Both the position numbers and the translations under genes were made by a program. The notes under the pieces were generated by a model. That model made no database searches and was not told the DNA's origin. It saw nothing but the letters and a program-made list of their open reading frames with translations. From Pictodentalium vernedei (lineage: Eukaryota > Mollusca > Scaphopoda > Dentaliida > Dentaliidae), in the NCBI GenBank assembly GCA_031216915.1, contig CM062292.1, positions 9,239,920 to 9,303,919 of the forward strand: a stretch of 64,000 nt of DNA. The letters are read 5' to 3'. Below are positions 43,359-52,446 of the stretch, one piece after another; position 1 is the stretch's first letter, and every line of letters begins with the position of its first letter.

Positions 43359-44346
43359 TTATAGAGGGCAAAACCGTATGTAATGGTGGAAAGCATTGCT
43401 TTTCCAGCGACCCATCATCCATATTTGGGCACCTGAGCAACCAAGGCTTGCAGCCATTGTCTCGGCTCCGATCCTAAAACTGAGGCCTTTGACAACATCT
43501 GTGTTAAGGTTACAGATATTTAAATAGTTTTTGAGTGCTGTGTTAAACTTTGTCCGTGATACGGGGGATCCATCTATCAACACGAAAAGGGTGACCTAAA
43601 GGTACTCGGCAGATCTGCATATACTGAAGCAATAATTCGACCGGACAGGGATGGCTGGTCACATGACGGACGCGAACCACATGAGGACGGGCAGTCAGAT
43701 TACGCTTAAAATGCCGGAAAGTCGGTGTAAACCCTTCGGCTGTCATTTGGTAATCGGAAATCTGTACCACTTTATCAGCATCACACACACAAGATGGACA
43801 CAATTCCCCAATCCATGCAAATGTGCAGAATGCAGTGGTGAAAATTGTAGCAAACAACAGACCTTCAAAGTGTGTTCAACAGCAGTGATAGGAAGCCCCC
43901 ACTAGCTTTGCAAGTAAGGATTCCATAATTGGCAGACAAGCATCTATTGCAGGGACCAAACGCTGGAGGCCGGACAACATTTTTCGAGTGAGAAAATTTT
44001 GAGTGGGGTCCGATGGATTGTTAATTTTGTGGAAATATCCAATAGCTGAAATGATTGATATGATAGATTTTGGGGAATAAGAGTCACCAAAAAGATATGC
44101 AATGAACAGGCAAAGCAGGTGCTGCAGAACGGGCCATACCAGAGGTACCGCTAGTGAGCGGCAGAAGGCTGCCAATTTTTGCTGTGCAGCTGTGTATTGT
44201 CTTGTTCTAACTGCTAAAGTGCTGTCGATGATGGTGTTCATGGCTTCAACCAGTTGTCCTAGATGAAAACCCTTGGTGAAACCTGAGCGCAAGTATTCAC
44301 GCTTGCCCTTGTCAAATCCATCTAATAAACGATAAAAAGGGGTCAA
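43359..44346 (-). pseudogene. Tyrosine recombinase of the YR element, broken
   Basis: Tyrosine recombinases cut and rejoin DNA through a catalytic Tyr helped by Arg, His and Arg, here to integrate a circular element copy. An N-terminal SAM-like region (RTRQYTAAQQKLAAFCRSLA) leads to a catalytic domain that keeps FRIG (Arg at 43473-43475), GRWKSNAFHHYIR and the nucleophile Tyr (43380-43382). Damage: an in-frame TGA at 43876-43878 and a frameshift near 43580. At the usual first Arg there is Trp (AWIGEL, 43813-43815), and Leu replaces the usual His before FRIG (GLSFRIG, 43482-43484). Those two assignments rest on family motifs remembered, not on an alignment. The segment before the SAM-like region (YLRSGFTKGFHLG) resembles sequence that normally precedes RT in DIRS/Ngaro polyproteins. 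Confidence 0.8.
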
Positions 44347-44379
44347 TTTTTATTGGAGTTGGTAATTGCGTGACTACGT

Positions 44380-44529
44380 TGTTGGGGGAGGTTGGATTTT
44401 TCGCTGTTTCTCCAAAAATTGTTGCCTCCCCGAAAGGACTGGCGAAACCCCCCGCACTTTGCACTCGGTGTAAATTGCCATAAAAAGCTCAAAGGCACTG
44501 ACCCATTGATGAATTGAGGTCAGACTGCT

Positions 44530-44568
<39 letters not shown>

Positions 44569-45523
44569 GCAACCACACTAGTGAGGGCATGATACCCTCT
44601 GCATCACAAAGAGTCATTGAATATGTGGACTGTGTATTCTGGTTAGGAAGTAAAATGGGCAGACCAATGAATTCATTTGCCCTAATCTGGTTGTTTATTT
44701 TTGCACTGACCATTGCGGAAAGTGGTGAGCAGGTCGTAATGAGTGAGTTACTAGAAGCTGAAACATTGTTTTCTAGCTGGGATTCTCTGGTGAGATCTAA
44801 GGCATTGGTGCTGCGAAAGGGGTTAAGGGAAGATGTAACTGTAGGTGCATTCACTAAATTTTGCATTAAGGGCCGGTTACCTGTTGAAAAACCACCAATG
44901 GCGGTCGACACCGCATTGGTGATAGTCTGTTGCAATTCCGAATACTGTAGCATTTCTGTAGGCACTGGCACCTGAAGGTGCATGACTGTTGTCTGTGGAG
45001 GCACTGAATTAACAAAATTTATTCGATTGTTCAAATTGTTCTTCATTGGATCTGAAAGAATGTTTGTATTTGTAGAAAAAACACTAGTTGATGGGCCAGT
45101 TGGTGGCAGGGGAACATTAGTATCACCCCCTGACATCATCTGTACCGCTGAAAGCCTGAGAGGAATTGACTGAATAGGTGAGGCAATGCGATCACAAGGG
45201 TGGACAGAATGTGACACTCTATCATTTTGAGACACCTGTATTGAGTGTTGTCTTGTGGAAATGCTAAGCTGAATGTAAAAAATGTCCTCCAACTGATTTG
45301 AAGTAGATGTGCCAGGAACGGGAACAATGTTAGTGGCAACATTTCTGTCACCATTAGTTGTGGAGGCATCAGTGCCATGGATTGAGAGGTCAGTGGGTCC
45401 CTCGGACTCAGTATTTTCTTGAGTGTTGAGTACAGGAGGACATTGTCGCCGCTTCCATGTTCTGGTCTCGAATGACTTAGACAAACCATCCTGGAGTTGT
45501 TGCCCTCTCCGCTTAGGTGGCAT
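44380..45523 (-). pseudogene. gag-like ORF of the YR element, frameshifted at poly(A)
   Basis: The first ATG of the frame (45523) gives MPPKRRGQQLQDG, then ~300 residues rich in Ser, Thr, Asn and Pro. Near the end, SAKINNQIRANEFIGLPILL and, after a 35-nt homopolymer (poly-T on plus, 44533-44567) that shifts the frame, HQWVSAFELFMAIYTEC match the conserved end of gag-like proteins of invertebrate DIRS/Ngaro elements as I recall them. The usual continuation into RT is absent; two stops follow (near 44374 and 44350). The tract length may be assembly-dependent. Confidence 0.65.
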
Positions 45524-45600
45524 ACTGAAAAACAAAACAACAGGGGGACAAAACAGAACAAGATCAAGACAGGCTTCCACATGCTGCCTACCAAATTAGG

Positions 45601-46095
45601 AGTGGGGCTACCAAATTAGCCCTGAATTGTGCTTATCAAATTAGGCCTGGGGACTAACACATTAGCCTCATACTATTATATATAAGCCTACCAAATTAGG
45701 CCAGGGCTATCAAATTAGCCATAATGAATAATATATGCCTACCAAATTAGGCCAGGGCTACCAAAGTAGCCATAATGAATAATATATGCCTATCAAATTA
45801 GGCCTGGGGACTACCACATTAGCCCCATACTATTATATATAAGCCTACCAAATTAGGCCAGGGCTACCAATTTAGCCATAATAAATAATATATGCAGACC
45901 AAATTACGCCAGGGCTACCAAATTAGCCATAATGAAGAATATATGCCTACCAAATTAGGCCAGGGCTACCAAATTAGCCATAATGAATAATATATGCCTA
46001 CCAAATTAGGCCAGGGCTACCAAATTAGCCATAATGAATAATATATGCCTACCAAATTAGGTCAGGGCTACCAAATTAGCCATACATAGTGAAAT
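45601..46095. repeat. 51-bp tandem repeat in the YR element leader, ~9 copies
   Basis: Units of GCCTACCAAATTAGGCCAGG then GCTACCAAATTAGCC and ATAATGAATAATATAT start at 45686, 45737 ... 45945, 45996. Within each unit CCAAATTAG occurs twice. It sits just upstream of the gag-like frame. Confidence 0.9.
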
Positions 46096-46157
46096 CTACC
46101 AAATTAGATTGATATGAAATTTCCGGCAGTCAGGTAGCTGTCAAATTGAAGCTCTAG

Positions 46158-46204
<47 letters not shown>

Positions 46205-47298
46205 AAATTTTTTTTTTTGGTTTATAATAATATGAGGGGTGGAACCCAACACAAGTGGGTGGGACTCCCACCCCCTTTGAAGGTCAACCAAAATGGCCTC
46301 ATAGCAATCCAATACTAAAAGTAGAGCGAATGTTGTCAGCTACCTCATCCGGGTTTTTAACCTGCCACCATCGTTTCCCTCTCCAACCACACTAATAAAG
46401 ATATGTAACTAGGGTGAATGTCAACCGCTGTGGGACGAAACTACGTGTGTTTGGAGAGAGAGAATGACAACGACCATGGTCAACAATAAGAAAACTTGAT
46501 GAAAAACACATGCAACTTGCCCCAAAACGTGGTTGTTTGATGTGCAGCACTATTCTATCAAACCCCCTCCCCCTTTTTTTTCCTTATGTTTTTTTTTTTT
46601 TTTTTTTTTTTTACAACATGGGAGGGGAGGGGTAAAACTACTTGTAAAACCTTCAGGAAGAATGAGTCAAACAGTAAAGAACTGCACCACGAATGCTGCG
46701 AGTATTGGGTAAAAATCATCTCTGTTGTATCGACTGACAGATTTTGTACCACGGACTCGTGTGCGGTAAAATACATGACAAACAACCACCCTTTGAACAC
46801 AATATTGTGACAACAGAAGACCCACAAGCTCGTCTAATTCTGAGCCCACTGTTTCTGGACACATAGTGGAGATATCATTGCCTCCAGTTTAAAGCACCAC
46901 ACTGTGAAGGTGGTATGTTTGCAACAGGTGTAAGTTTGTTCGGAGTTGCTTGATTGTCGACCCTGCCTGTCCAAAAAATCGGATGCTAACCCTGCGGCCA
47001 GCATGAAATGGCACTTTCATTTTGTGTGCAAAGTTATAATGAGGTCCTGGTAGCTGGCATGGGCGATGATGATGTGTTGGGTGGCCAGGAAGATGACACC
47101 AGCCTTCGAATAAAAGAATGGCCCATGACAGCAACACGAACTTGCGGGTCTTCCATAGATAACTTCAATAAAACCTTTGAACAAGTTCAACCAAGTGCAG
47201 ATGAACTAACCTTAAGGTTGAAAAAAAAAACAAAACAAAAAACACAAACTTGGAACACAAAACTAAAAACGCACCTTAAATTGTCCAAGAATTATGCT
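46096..47298 (-). other. YR element 5' region, non-coding
   Basis: Lies between A1 and the 51-bp array. Poly-T tracts at about 46161-46198 and 46588-46612 break every frame. No RT, RNase H or methyltransferase motif was found. Confidence 0.6.
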
Positions 47299-47790
47299 GT
47301 GAACTGAAAGTTTTCTATGATTTTTCAGCTAAATTAAAGCTGTCTGCACTTATGTGAACTTTTTACAAGTGTGTTGGTCTTTGAAACAAAGGGAAAAGTG
47401 CTGACTGTGACGTTTCACCTCTCTGTCCTGCCACTTCAAAATAAGTTCCCCTGACAATTTGGTGAATTGACCCTCTGCTAATTAAATTGGATGGTAAGCT
47501 TTTGAAACCAGATCCCTATTTAATTCACTGTATTCCTACTCCTGACTGACTGTTTTTGCTTGGGGGCTCAAATTAAATTCTATGGACTGTGATTAGTACT
47601 TTTCAAAATTAAATGAACTGGACAAGAGGTGTCAATTACACTTGTGGATATATACTCCACTTGCACTCTTTGTTTCTGCCCTGACAGGGTTTCAGCCAAC
47701 TTATAGGGGTGCCAAAGTATTAGTAATTGACAATATTATGTTATGTGATAAATACAGCAAGTTTCTGAGAAATTTGCTGTTCATTTATCA
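47299..47790 (-). repeat. Split direct repeat A1 (outer end)
   Basis: 492 bp, nearly identical to A2 (visible differences: GACTGATTG versus GACTGACTG; GACAGTGTTT versus GACAGGGTTT). It ends at TTTATCA, after which the sequence (TCCTCTCTGTC) is host DNA. Confidence 0.95.
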
Positions 47791-48130
47791 TCCTCTCTGT
47801 CACATTTCAGGTATGTATGAAATGTTTTATTCAGCAATAATCCTAATCTTTTCACAGGGGTCTTATAAAAACATCTCTATCTTTAATGAGTTATGTAACT
47901 GAATAGCAATTGAAACCCAATTAAGAGCTTTTAATGCTTTTAATTATGTTAGTATAACCACAATGGATTTTCTAATTCCAGAACAGGTAAAAAGTGTTTG
48001 TCATGGTTTCAGTCTTCAAAGGGGTGGTCTCTCAAGACATGGCTTAAAAACACAAGTTGGTACCAGGTCACAGTGGATGACAACATCGACTCACACTTCT
48101 GATCTCAGAGCGTGAACACCTTGTTTACAA
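47791..48130. other. Non-coding flank
   Basis: Carries a GGTGGTCTCTCAAGACATGG fragment of the pogo-like MITE near 48025. No gene. Confidence 0.45.
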
Positions 48131-48132
48131 CA

Positions 48133-48843
48133 ATGGAAAACCTGGAATTACCAGATCATCTTAAGAAAGCCATCACAGCTCTGGGCATCTCTTGTCCCAT
48201 CTCCTGGACTATCCAGGAAATGGGCAAGAGCATCCATCTGCGCTTGGAATTTAGAGTAGAAGAAGTGAACACCAAAACACCACCCTCTCCGGGGGGATAG
48301 GTAGTCCCCTTGGCGAGAGGCTCCCCTCTCCCACTGGTCCTCACCCGAAGGGGCACGGAGGCCCTGAAAAGAGAGAAAAGAAGAAAAAGAAGAAAAGTCC
48401 ATCGACCAAGTGCAGGGACGCCTGGCGCTTGGAGGCCTTCCAGAATAGGAAGAAAGAGGTGAGTGAGGTGATGGAGGTTCCGGGGGCAGCTGCCAGTTCC
48501 CCTCCCAGTCACACAGGTACACCCAACCAACTACCGGCTCCCCAGCCGGCTCAGTTGGATGCGGAACGTCCTGTGGAGATTGAGGAGGAATTGGAAAATG
48601 CTTGCTCGCTACCTCCCGCACCTCATTCCCCCCCTTCCTTCACTCCCAGAAAGCCCGGACCAGGCAGATCCAGTCAAGGAGTCGGTAGAAGAACTCCTCA
48701 GAAGGTTCAGAGCAGTGTTAGAAGAGAGCTACAAATACTGTCCTAAAGAGAATCTCACCACAGCGGCTCAAGAAATCAAAGGTACATTGCCATCACAGCC
48801 ACCTCCAAGGAAAAAGCACCGGAAAAAGAGCAAACGCGGCTAA
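48133..48843 (+). pseudogene. Broken gag/ORF1-like transposon reading frame
   Basis: From an ATG at 48133 the first frame gives a Leu-rich start (MENLELPDHLKKAITALGIS) and SWTIQEMGKSIHLRLEFR, then stops at 48300. In a second frame KSPSTKCRDAWRLEAFQNRK follows (about 48385-48460). A third stretch (48640-48843, same frame as the first) reads SVEELLRRFRAVLEESYKYC and ends in a Lys/Arg-rich tail. The combination of a short globular N-terminus, a KSPSxxxRDxxRLEAF motif and a basic tail fits small transposon-encoded RNA/DNA-binding proteins I recall from invertebrate genomes, but I cannot name the family. At least two frameshifts make it inactive. Confidence 0.5.
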
Positions 48844-48959
48844 ACCTCCTCCTTCCTTTTCCTCCTTTACCAAGCTCAGACAAGAACCAAATCATATACA
48901 GTAATAGTGGGTCGAAAGGGCTTGTCCCAAACCATCCCTGCGCGTTGGGCGCGCAAAAA

Positions 48960-49135
48960 ACATTTGATTAGGAATTAGGTCACAGTGGTCTCTCAAGACA
49001 TGTGGTCTCTAAGACAGGTGGTCTCCCATAGGAGGTCCATTATAGAGTAAAACCAATCAGTGCCTGGCAGATGTGGTCTCTCAAGACAGGTAGTCTCTCA
49101 AGACAGTGGTCTCTCAAGACAGGTTTTACTGTACA
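48960..49135 (-). mobile_element. pogo-like MITE end
   Basis: Four GGTCTCTCAAGACAGG-type repeats lead to the terminus GACAGGTTTTACTGTA, the complement of the CAGTARAACCTGTC end seen at 14336 and 40967. Confidence 0.65.
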
Positions 49136-49182
49136 AATAATTGCACTTCTCAGTTTGCCAAGGAGTGCATTTGCCTTCTTAA

Positions 49183-49286
49183 CCCTTCACCCAACACTGA
49201 CGATTTCAAAATTTATTATTTTAAATATCATTTTGCTGAATTTGCATATTACGCGGGCAGATGAGGGCGATTGGTTGGGTAAAGGG
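49183..49286. mobile_element. FB-B (subtype 2), large internal deletion
   Basis: TTAA lies on both sides (49179-49182, 49287-49290). Both termini are intact (CCCTTCACCCAAC; GTTGGGTAAAGGG) but only ~104 bp remain and the central hairpin is gone. Confidence 0.85.
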
Positions 49287-49444
49287 TTAAATCTCAAAGC
49301 AGCTATTGTTAAACTCTTGTCCAGCTCAGGTCCTAAGGTGGCCAGAAGTGTGAATTTTCCTCTTGAGAGCAATAGGCATGCCTGAAGAATGTTCGGCCTG
49401 AGGAACTAATGACTAAAAATATTGCTTTCTATATAGCTGTTTCT

Positions 49445-49800
49445 GGGGGCGCAGTAACTCAGTAGGTAGAGGTGCAGACTGCAAGCCGAGAGGTCCTCGG
49501 TTCGAATCCCACGTACGGCAACTGCGTTGTGTCCTTGGGCAAGACACTTCACCCCCATTGCCCACGTGGGGGCACGGTGACGGTATGTACTAAGGCGTAC
49601 TGCACGTCGATGGTGCACCTGTTTTCAACCAATGCTAACCCTGCTTGTGTGGAGTTAGTATGTTGTGGAGCTGACAGTTGCTCACCATTGCTTGGTGGTT
49701 CTTTCCAGGTACTCTGGCTTCCTCCACCTGTAAAACTGTTGTGGTCATGATTAGCCATTGTGCAGAAATATGTGACCTTAAACACCAATAAATAAATAAT
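49445..49800 (+). mobile_element. SINE-1, full length
   Basis: Head GGGGGCGCAGTAACTCAGTA with GGTAGAGG, box B GGTTCGAATCCC, the TTGTGTCCTTGGGCAAGACA body and the AATAAATAAATAA tail. Confidence 0.92.
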
Positions 49801-50097
49801 AGTTGTTTCTAGGGGTCACAGAGTATGACTGAAGTCAACTTCAATCGATTATTCTTCTCTTCCAAAGTCGATCATGAAATTTCACAATCATGCCAGCCCT
49901 ATTTATTGTCTATCTTTTGATTGAATTACCCTGGGGATAACAGTGCTATCAAATGCCAAATTATTTAAGAACTGAAAATGGATTCTCGTATGTGATTGCC
50001 TAAATCAAAACAGATTCAATTTGGGATTTTCACTCGAGTAAAGGCACAAAGTGTATGAAAAAGTATGTCACTCTAAAGCGAAATTAAAAACCATAGG

Positions 50098-50187
50098 GAG
50101 CATTGTGGTTCAGTGGTTATGGCATTGAACTTCAAACCAAAAGCTCCATGGTTCGATCCCCACTTGGGGTAACTGCCTTATGTCCTT
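50098..50187 (+). mobile_element. SINE-3 head fragment, cut by FB-A
   Basis: GCATTGTGGTTCAGTGGTTA and GGTTCGATCCCCAC resemble tRNA boxes A and B. Sequence ends at TTATGTCCT, directly before FB-A. The tail is not found on the other side. Confidence 0.65.
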
Positions 50188-50188
50188 A

Positions 50189-50502
50189 CAGTTAAAACTA
50201 GAAGTCCTGTCCTGAAATGCGCACAAATAGCACTTCAGTTTGCGCGTTAATTTACGCGTTATGACGATGGTAAGGCTATCAAATTCTGCACATGTGGCTT
50301 GTGCATAAGCAAACTTTCAGCCAATGGACCTCCTGGTAACCCGGAGGTCCATTGGCAGGAACATTGCTTGTGCTTGCTATGGGTAACAAGGAGAACCTGC
50401 CTTGCTTTGGGTGCCATTCGACATGACAATTGCGTGCAATTCCTACGCGCAATTAAGCCTAGATAAGCACACAGTTCGCGACAGGACTTCTAGTTTTAAC
50501 TG
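50189..50502 (-). mobile_element. FB-A (copy 18)
   Basis: TA-flanked full-length copy in reverse orientation. Confidence 0.9.
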
Positions 50503-50580
50503 TAGTCACACTTTCTGTTTGTAAAAAAATGGCAACTTTCACGTCACACACTACATAAAAATGTGCACTTGGTACATGTG

Positions 50581-50864
50581 CAGTTAAAACTAGAAGTCCT
50601 GTCACGAATTGTGCGCTTATCAAGGCTTAATTGCCCACTAGAATTGCCAAATCGAATGGCATCCAAAGCACGGCAGGTTCTCCTGGTTACTCATAGCAAA
50701 CACAGGCAAGTCCATGGCAGAAACATTGACTGTGTTTGCTATGAGTAACCAGGAGAACCTGCTGTGCTTTGGATGCCATTCGATATGGCAGTTGCACACA
50801 ATTCCCATGCACAATTAAGCCTAGATAAGCGCACAATTCGTGACAGGACTTCTAGTTTTAACTG
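50581..50864. mobile_element. FB-A (copy 19), inverted half-dimer
   Basis: Unlike all other copies, both arms are the same half of FB-A. Left arm ...GCGCTTATCAAGGCTTAATT...GGCATCCAAAGCACGGCAGG is followed, in complement, by the same half ending CTAGATAAGCGCACAATTCG. The result is a palindrome of roughly 125-bp arms with a short asymmetric centre. Confidence 0.85.
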
Positions 50865-51771
50865 TAAGGCTGTAAAGTGCACAGGGTTAGTTGAATACAT
50901 GTTACATATGAAGCAGGATTTATGGAAGTAATGGAAATACAAAAACAGAATTGTAGAAATTTTTTTAAAGTGAATTCCAAAAATGAAAAACGTATTCAAC
51001 ACTACAGCACAAGCAGCCATTACATGAATATCCCAGGTCGGCGATATCTTCACTCAAGATCTAAGAGAAGTCGCCAGCTAATATTGGCGATTGTTTCTTG
51101 AGTCAATGTCCGACACAATATTAAAATCGCCGTGATTCACGTGATTCACTTATTGTATTTTGCATAACTCTCACAATTTTGTGGTTGAAATACATGTACA
51201 TTGCACATGTATAACTCAACAATCTCAAACGACATCGGCCCCACCATTACCAACACTCATAAAATACTTACATTTTTAATCAGTTAGAATGTTTTTTTTT
51301 TAAATTCCGACTAATTGCAACATTCTGACACAAACGTACATAAATTTGACTCGGAAAATTATTGATGACTGGTTTTTATTCTGACATTCTGTGACATCGA
51401 CATGCAATTGTATTTGGTCAAATCTATTTCACAATTAATGCCGAGATTATGCTCTCCCTTTCGCTCTAAATGTCTTGTCCAATTTAATTATCTCAGTCAT
51501 TGTCCACTTAATATCGGGCGGGTTTAATCCGTTTGTCTCATCTTTCGGTACATATTTTGTGAAATGGAACTACAAGTAAAACTTCAACCAATTGACCACT
51601 GTAGAACAATTACATGTAGGACTTTGGCTGAAACTTTGCCAATGGTTTTTATGTTTTTTGACATGATTTGAGAGGTATTGCTTTGGTGGAATGTCCACCA
51701 TGTCAATGTTTCAGTGATTACTCACTCAATGTGCTGTACTATTCAGTATTATTTTAGTACTGTGTTAAGGG

Positions 51772-51885
51772 ACCGTGGTGGCTCAGTGGTAGACTGTTGG
51801 ACTTCTATGCTACAGGTCCGAGTTCAACCCCGTCTGGGATGTCCCGCGTTGTGTCATTGGGCAAGACACTTTATCTGGGTTACCA
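51772..51885 (+). mobile_element. SINE-2 head fragment
   Basis: CGTGGTGGCTCAGTGGTAGA (box A) and GAGTTCAACCCCGTC (box B-like), then TTGTGTCATTGGGCAAGACA; the tail is absent. Confidence 0.75.
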
Positions 51886-52107
51886 GGGACCGACCTGGGC
51901 ATGCGCCTGTGCGTATTTGGTTCTGAAACATCAGGTCCTGGCTCTTAAATCTCAGAAATAGGCTTCTCAGTTGGCGCGTAACTTCTCAGATCATATTTTG
52001 ATATTCTTTGGATGAATAATCGAGAGAGACACTCTTACATGTATTATATATATGATTATCATTGTTGTAGAGTGCTTAAGTTAATACTTCAAGTCTTAAT
52101 TACCAAG

Positions 52108-52195
52108 CATTAATCTTCACTGTGGTTTCTGATCAAGTCTTGGCTGCCTAAATAGGCAGCCAAGACTTGATCAGAAACCACAGTGAAGATTAATG
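52108..52195. repeat. Perfect hairpin, 42-bp arms, 4-nt loop
   Basis: CATTAATCTTCACTGTGGTT...CTTGGCTGCCT is exactly mirrored after AAAT. No mismatch was seen across the arms. Confidence 0.88.
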
Positions 52196-52446
52196 TTTGC
52201 TATAGTGTACTAAATGAAAATGATGAGAGCTATTACATACTTGCAGTGTGTGTTACAAACAGCAGTGTGACTCCGTAAATTGAAATCTGGCACATGAATT
52301 GAAAAAATAGGCTCTGAGGCTACAGCGTATTTTAAATAGTTCTGATCGGCCCCTGAATCCGTTTGTCTCATCTCAGACCTGGGATATTCATATAATAGTC
52401 GCTTGTGCAGTAGTGTATATTCAATTAATAGATTGTTATTAGAGTA

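Larger units (their letters stand above)
41239..47790 (-). mobile_element. YR retroelement with split direct repeats (Ngaro/PAT-like), lacking RT
   Basis: Read on the minus strand the order is A1 (47790-47299), gag-like ORF, YR ORF, B1 (42574-42336), A2 (42342-41851), spacer, B2 (41477-41239). A1 and A2 are 492 bp without gaps and differ at only a few bases; B1 and B2 are 239 bp with about one difference. This A-ORFs-B-A-B plan is known from Ngaro and PAT elements, which code for gag, RT/RNase H and YR. No RT or RNase H frame is present here. A 7-bp TTTATCA lies at both outer ends and at the B1/A2 overlap, fitting a recombinase crossover core. Confidence 0.8.
51005..52415. mobile_element. FB-E MITE (copy 3), interrupted
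   Basis: The left part (ACATGAATATCCCAGGTCGG to GTTTGTCTCATC) and right part (GTTTGTCTCATCTCAGACCT to GTGCAGTAGTG) match 17039-17705. About 0.8 kb of other sequence lies between (51545-52355), including a SINE head and a long hairpin. Confidence 0.75.

Noticed and set aside
44589-45173. Plus-strand frames opposite the gag-like ORF
   Set aside because: They are shadows of the minus-strand gag-like frame, which carries the family motifs.
42340-47795. LTR retrotransposon reading of the 492-bp repeats
   Set aside because: The repeats are not bounded by TG...CA, the B repeats lie outside and beside them, there is no short target duplication, and the enzyme is a tyrosine recombinase rather than a DDE integrase.
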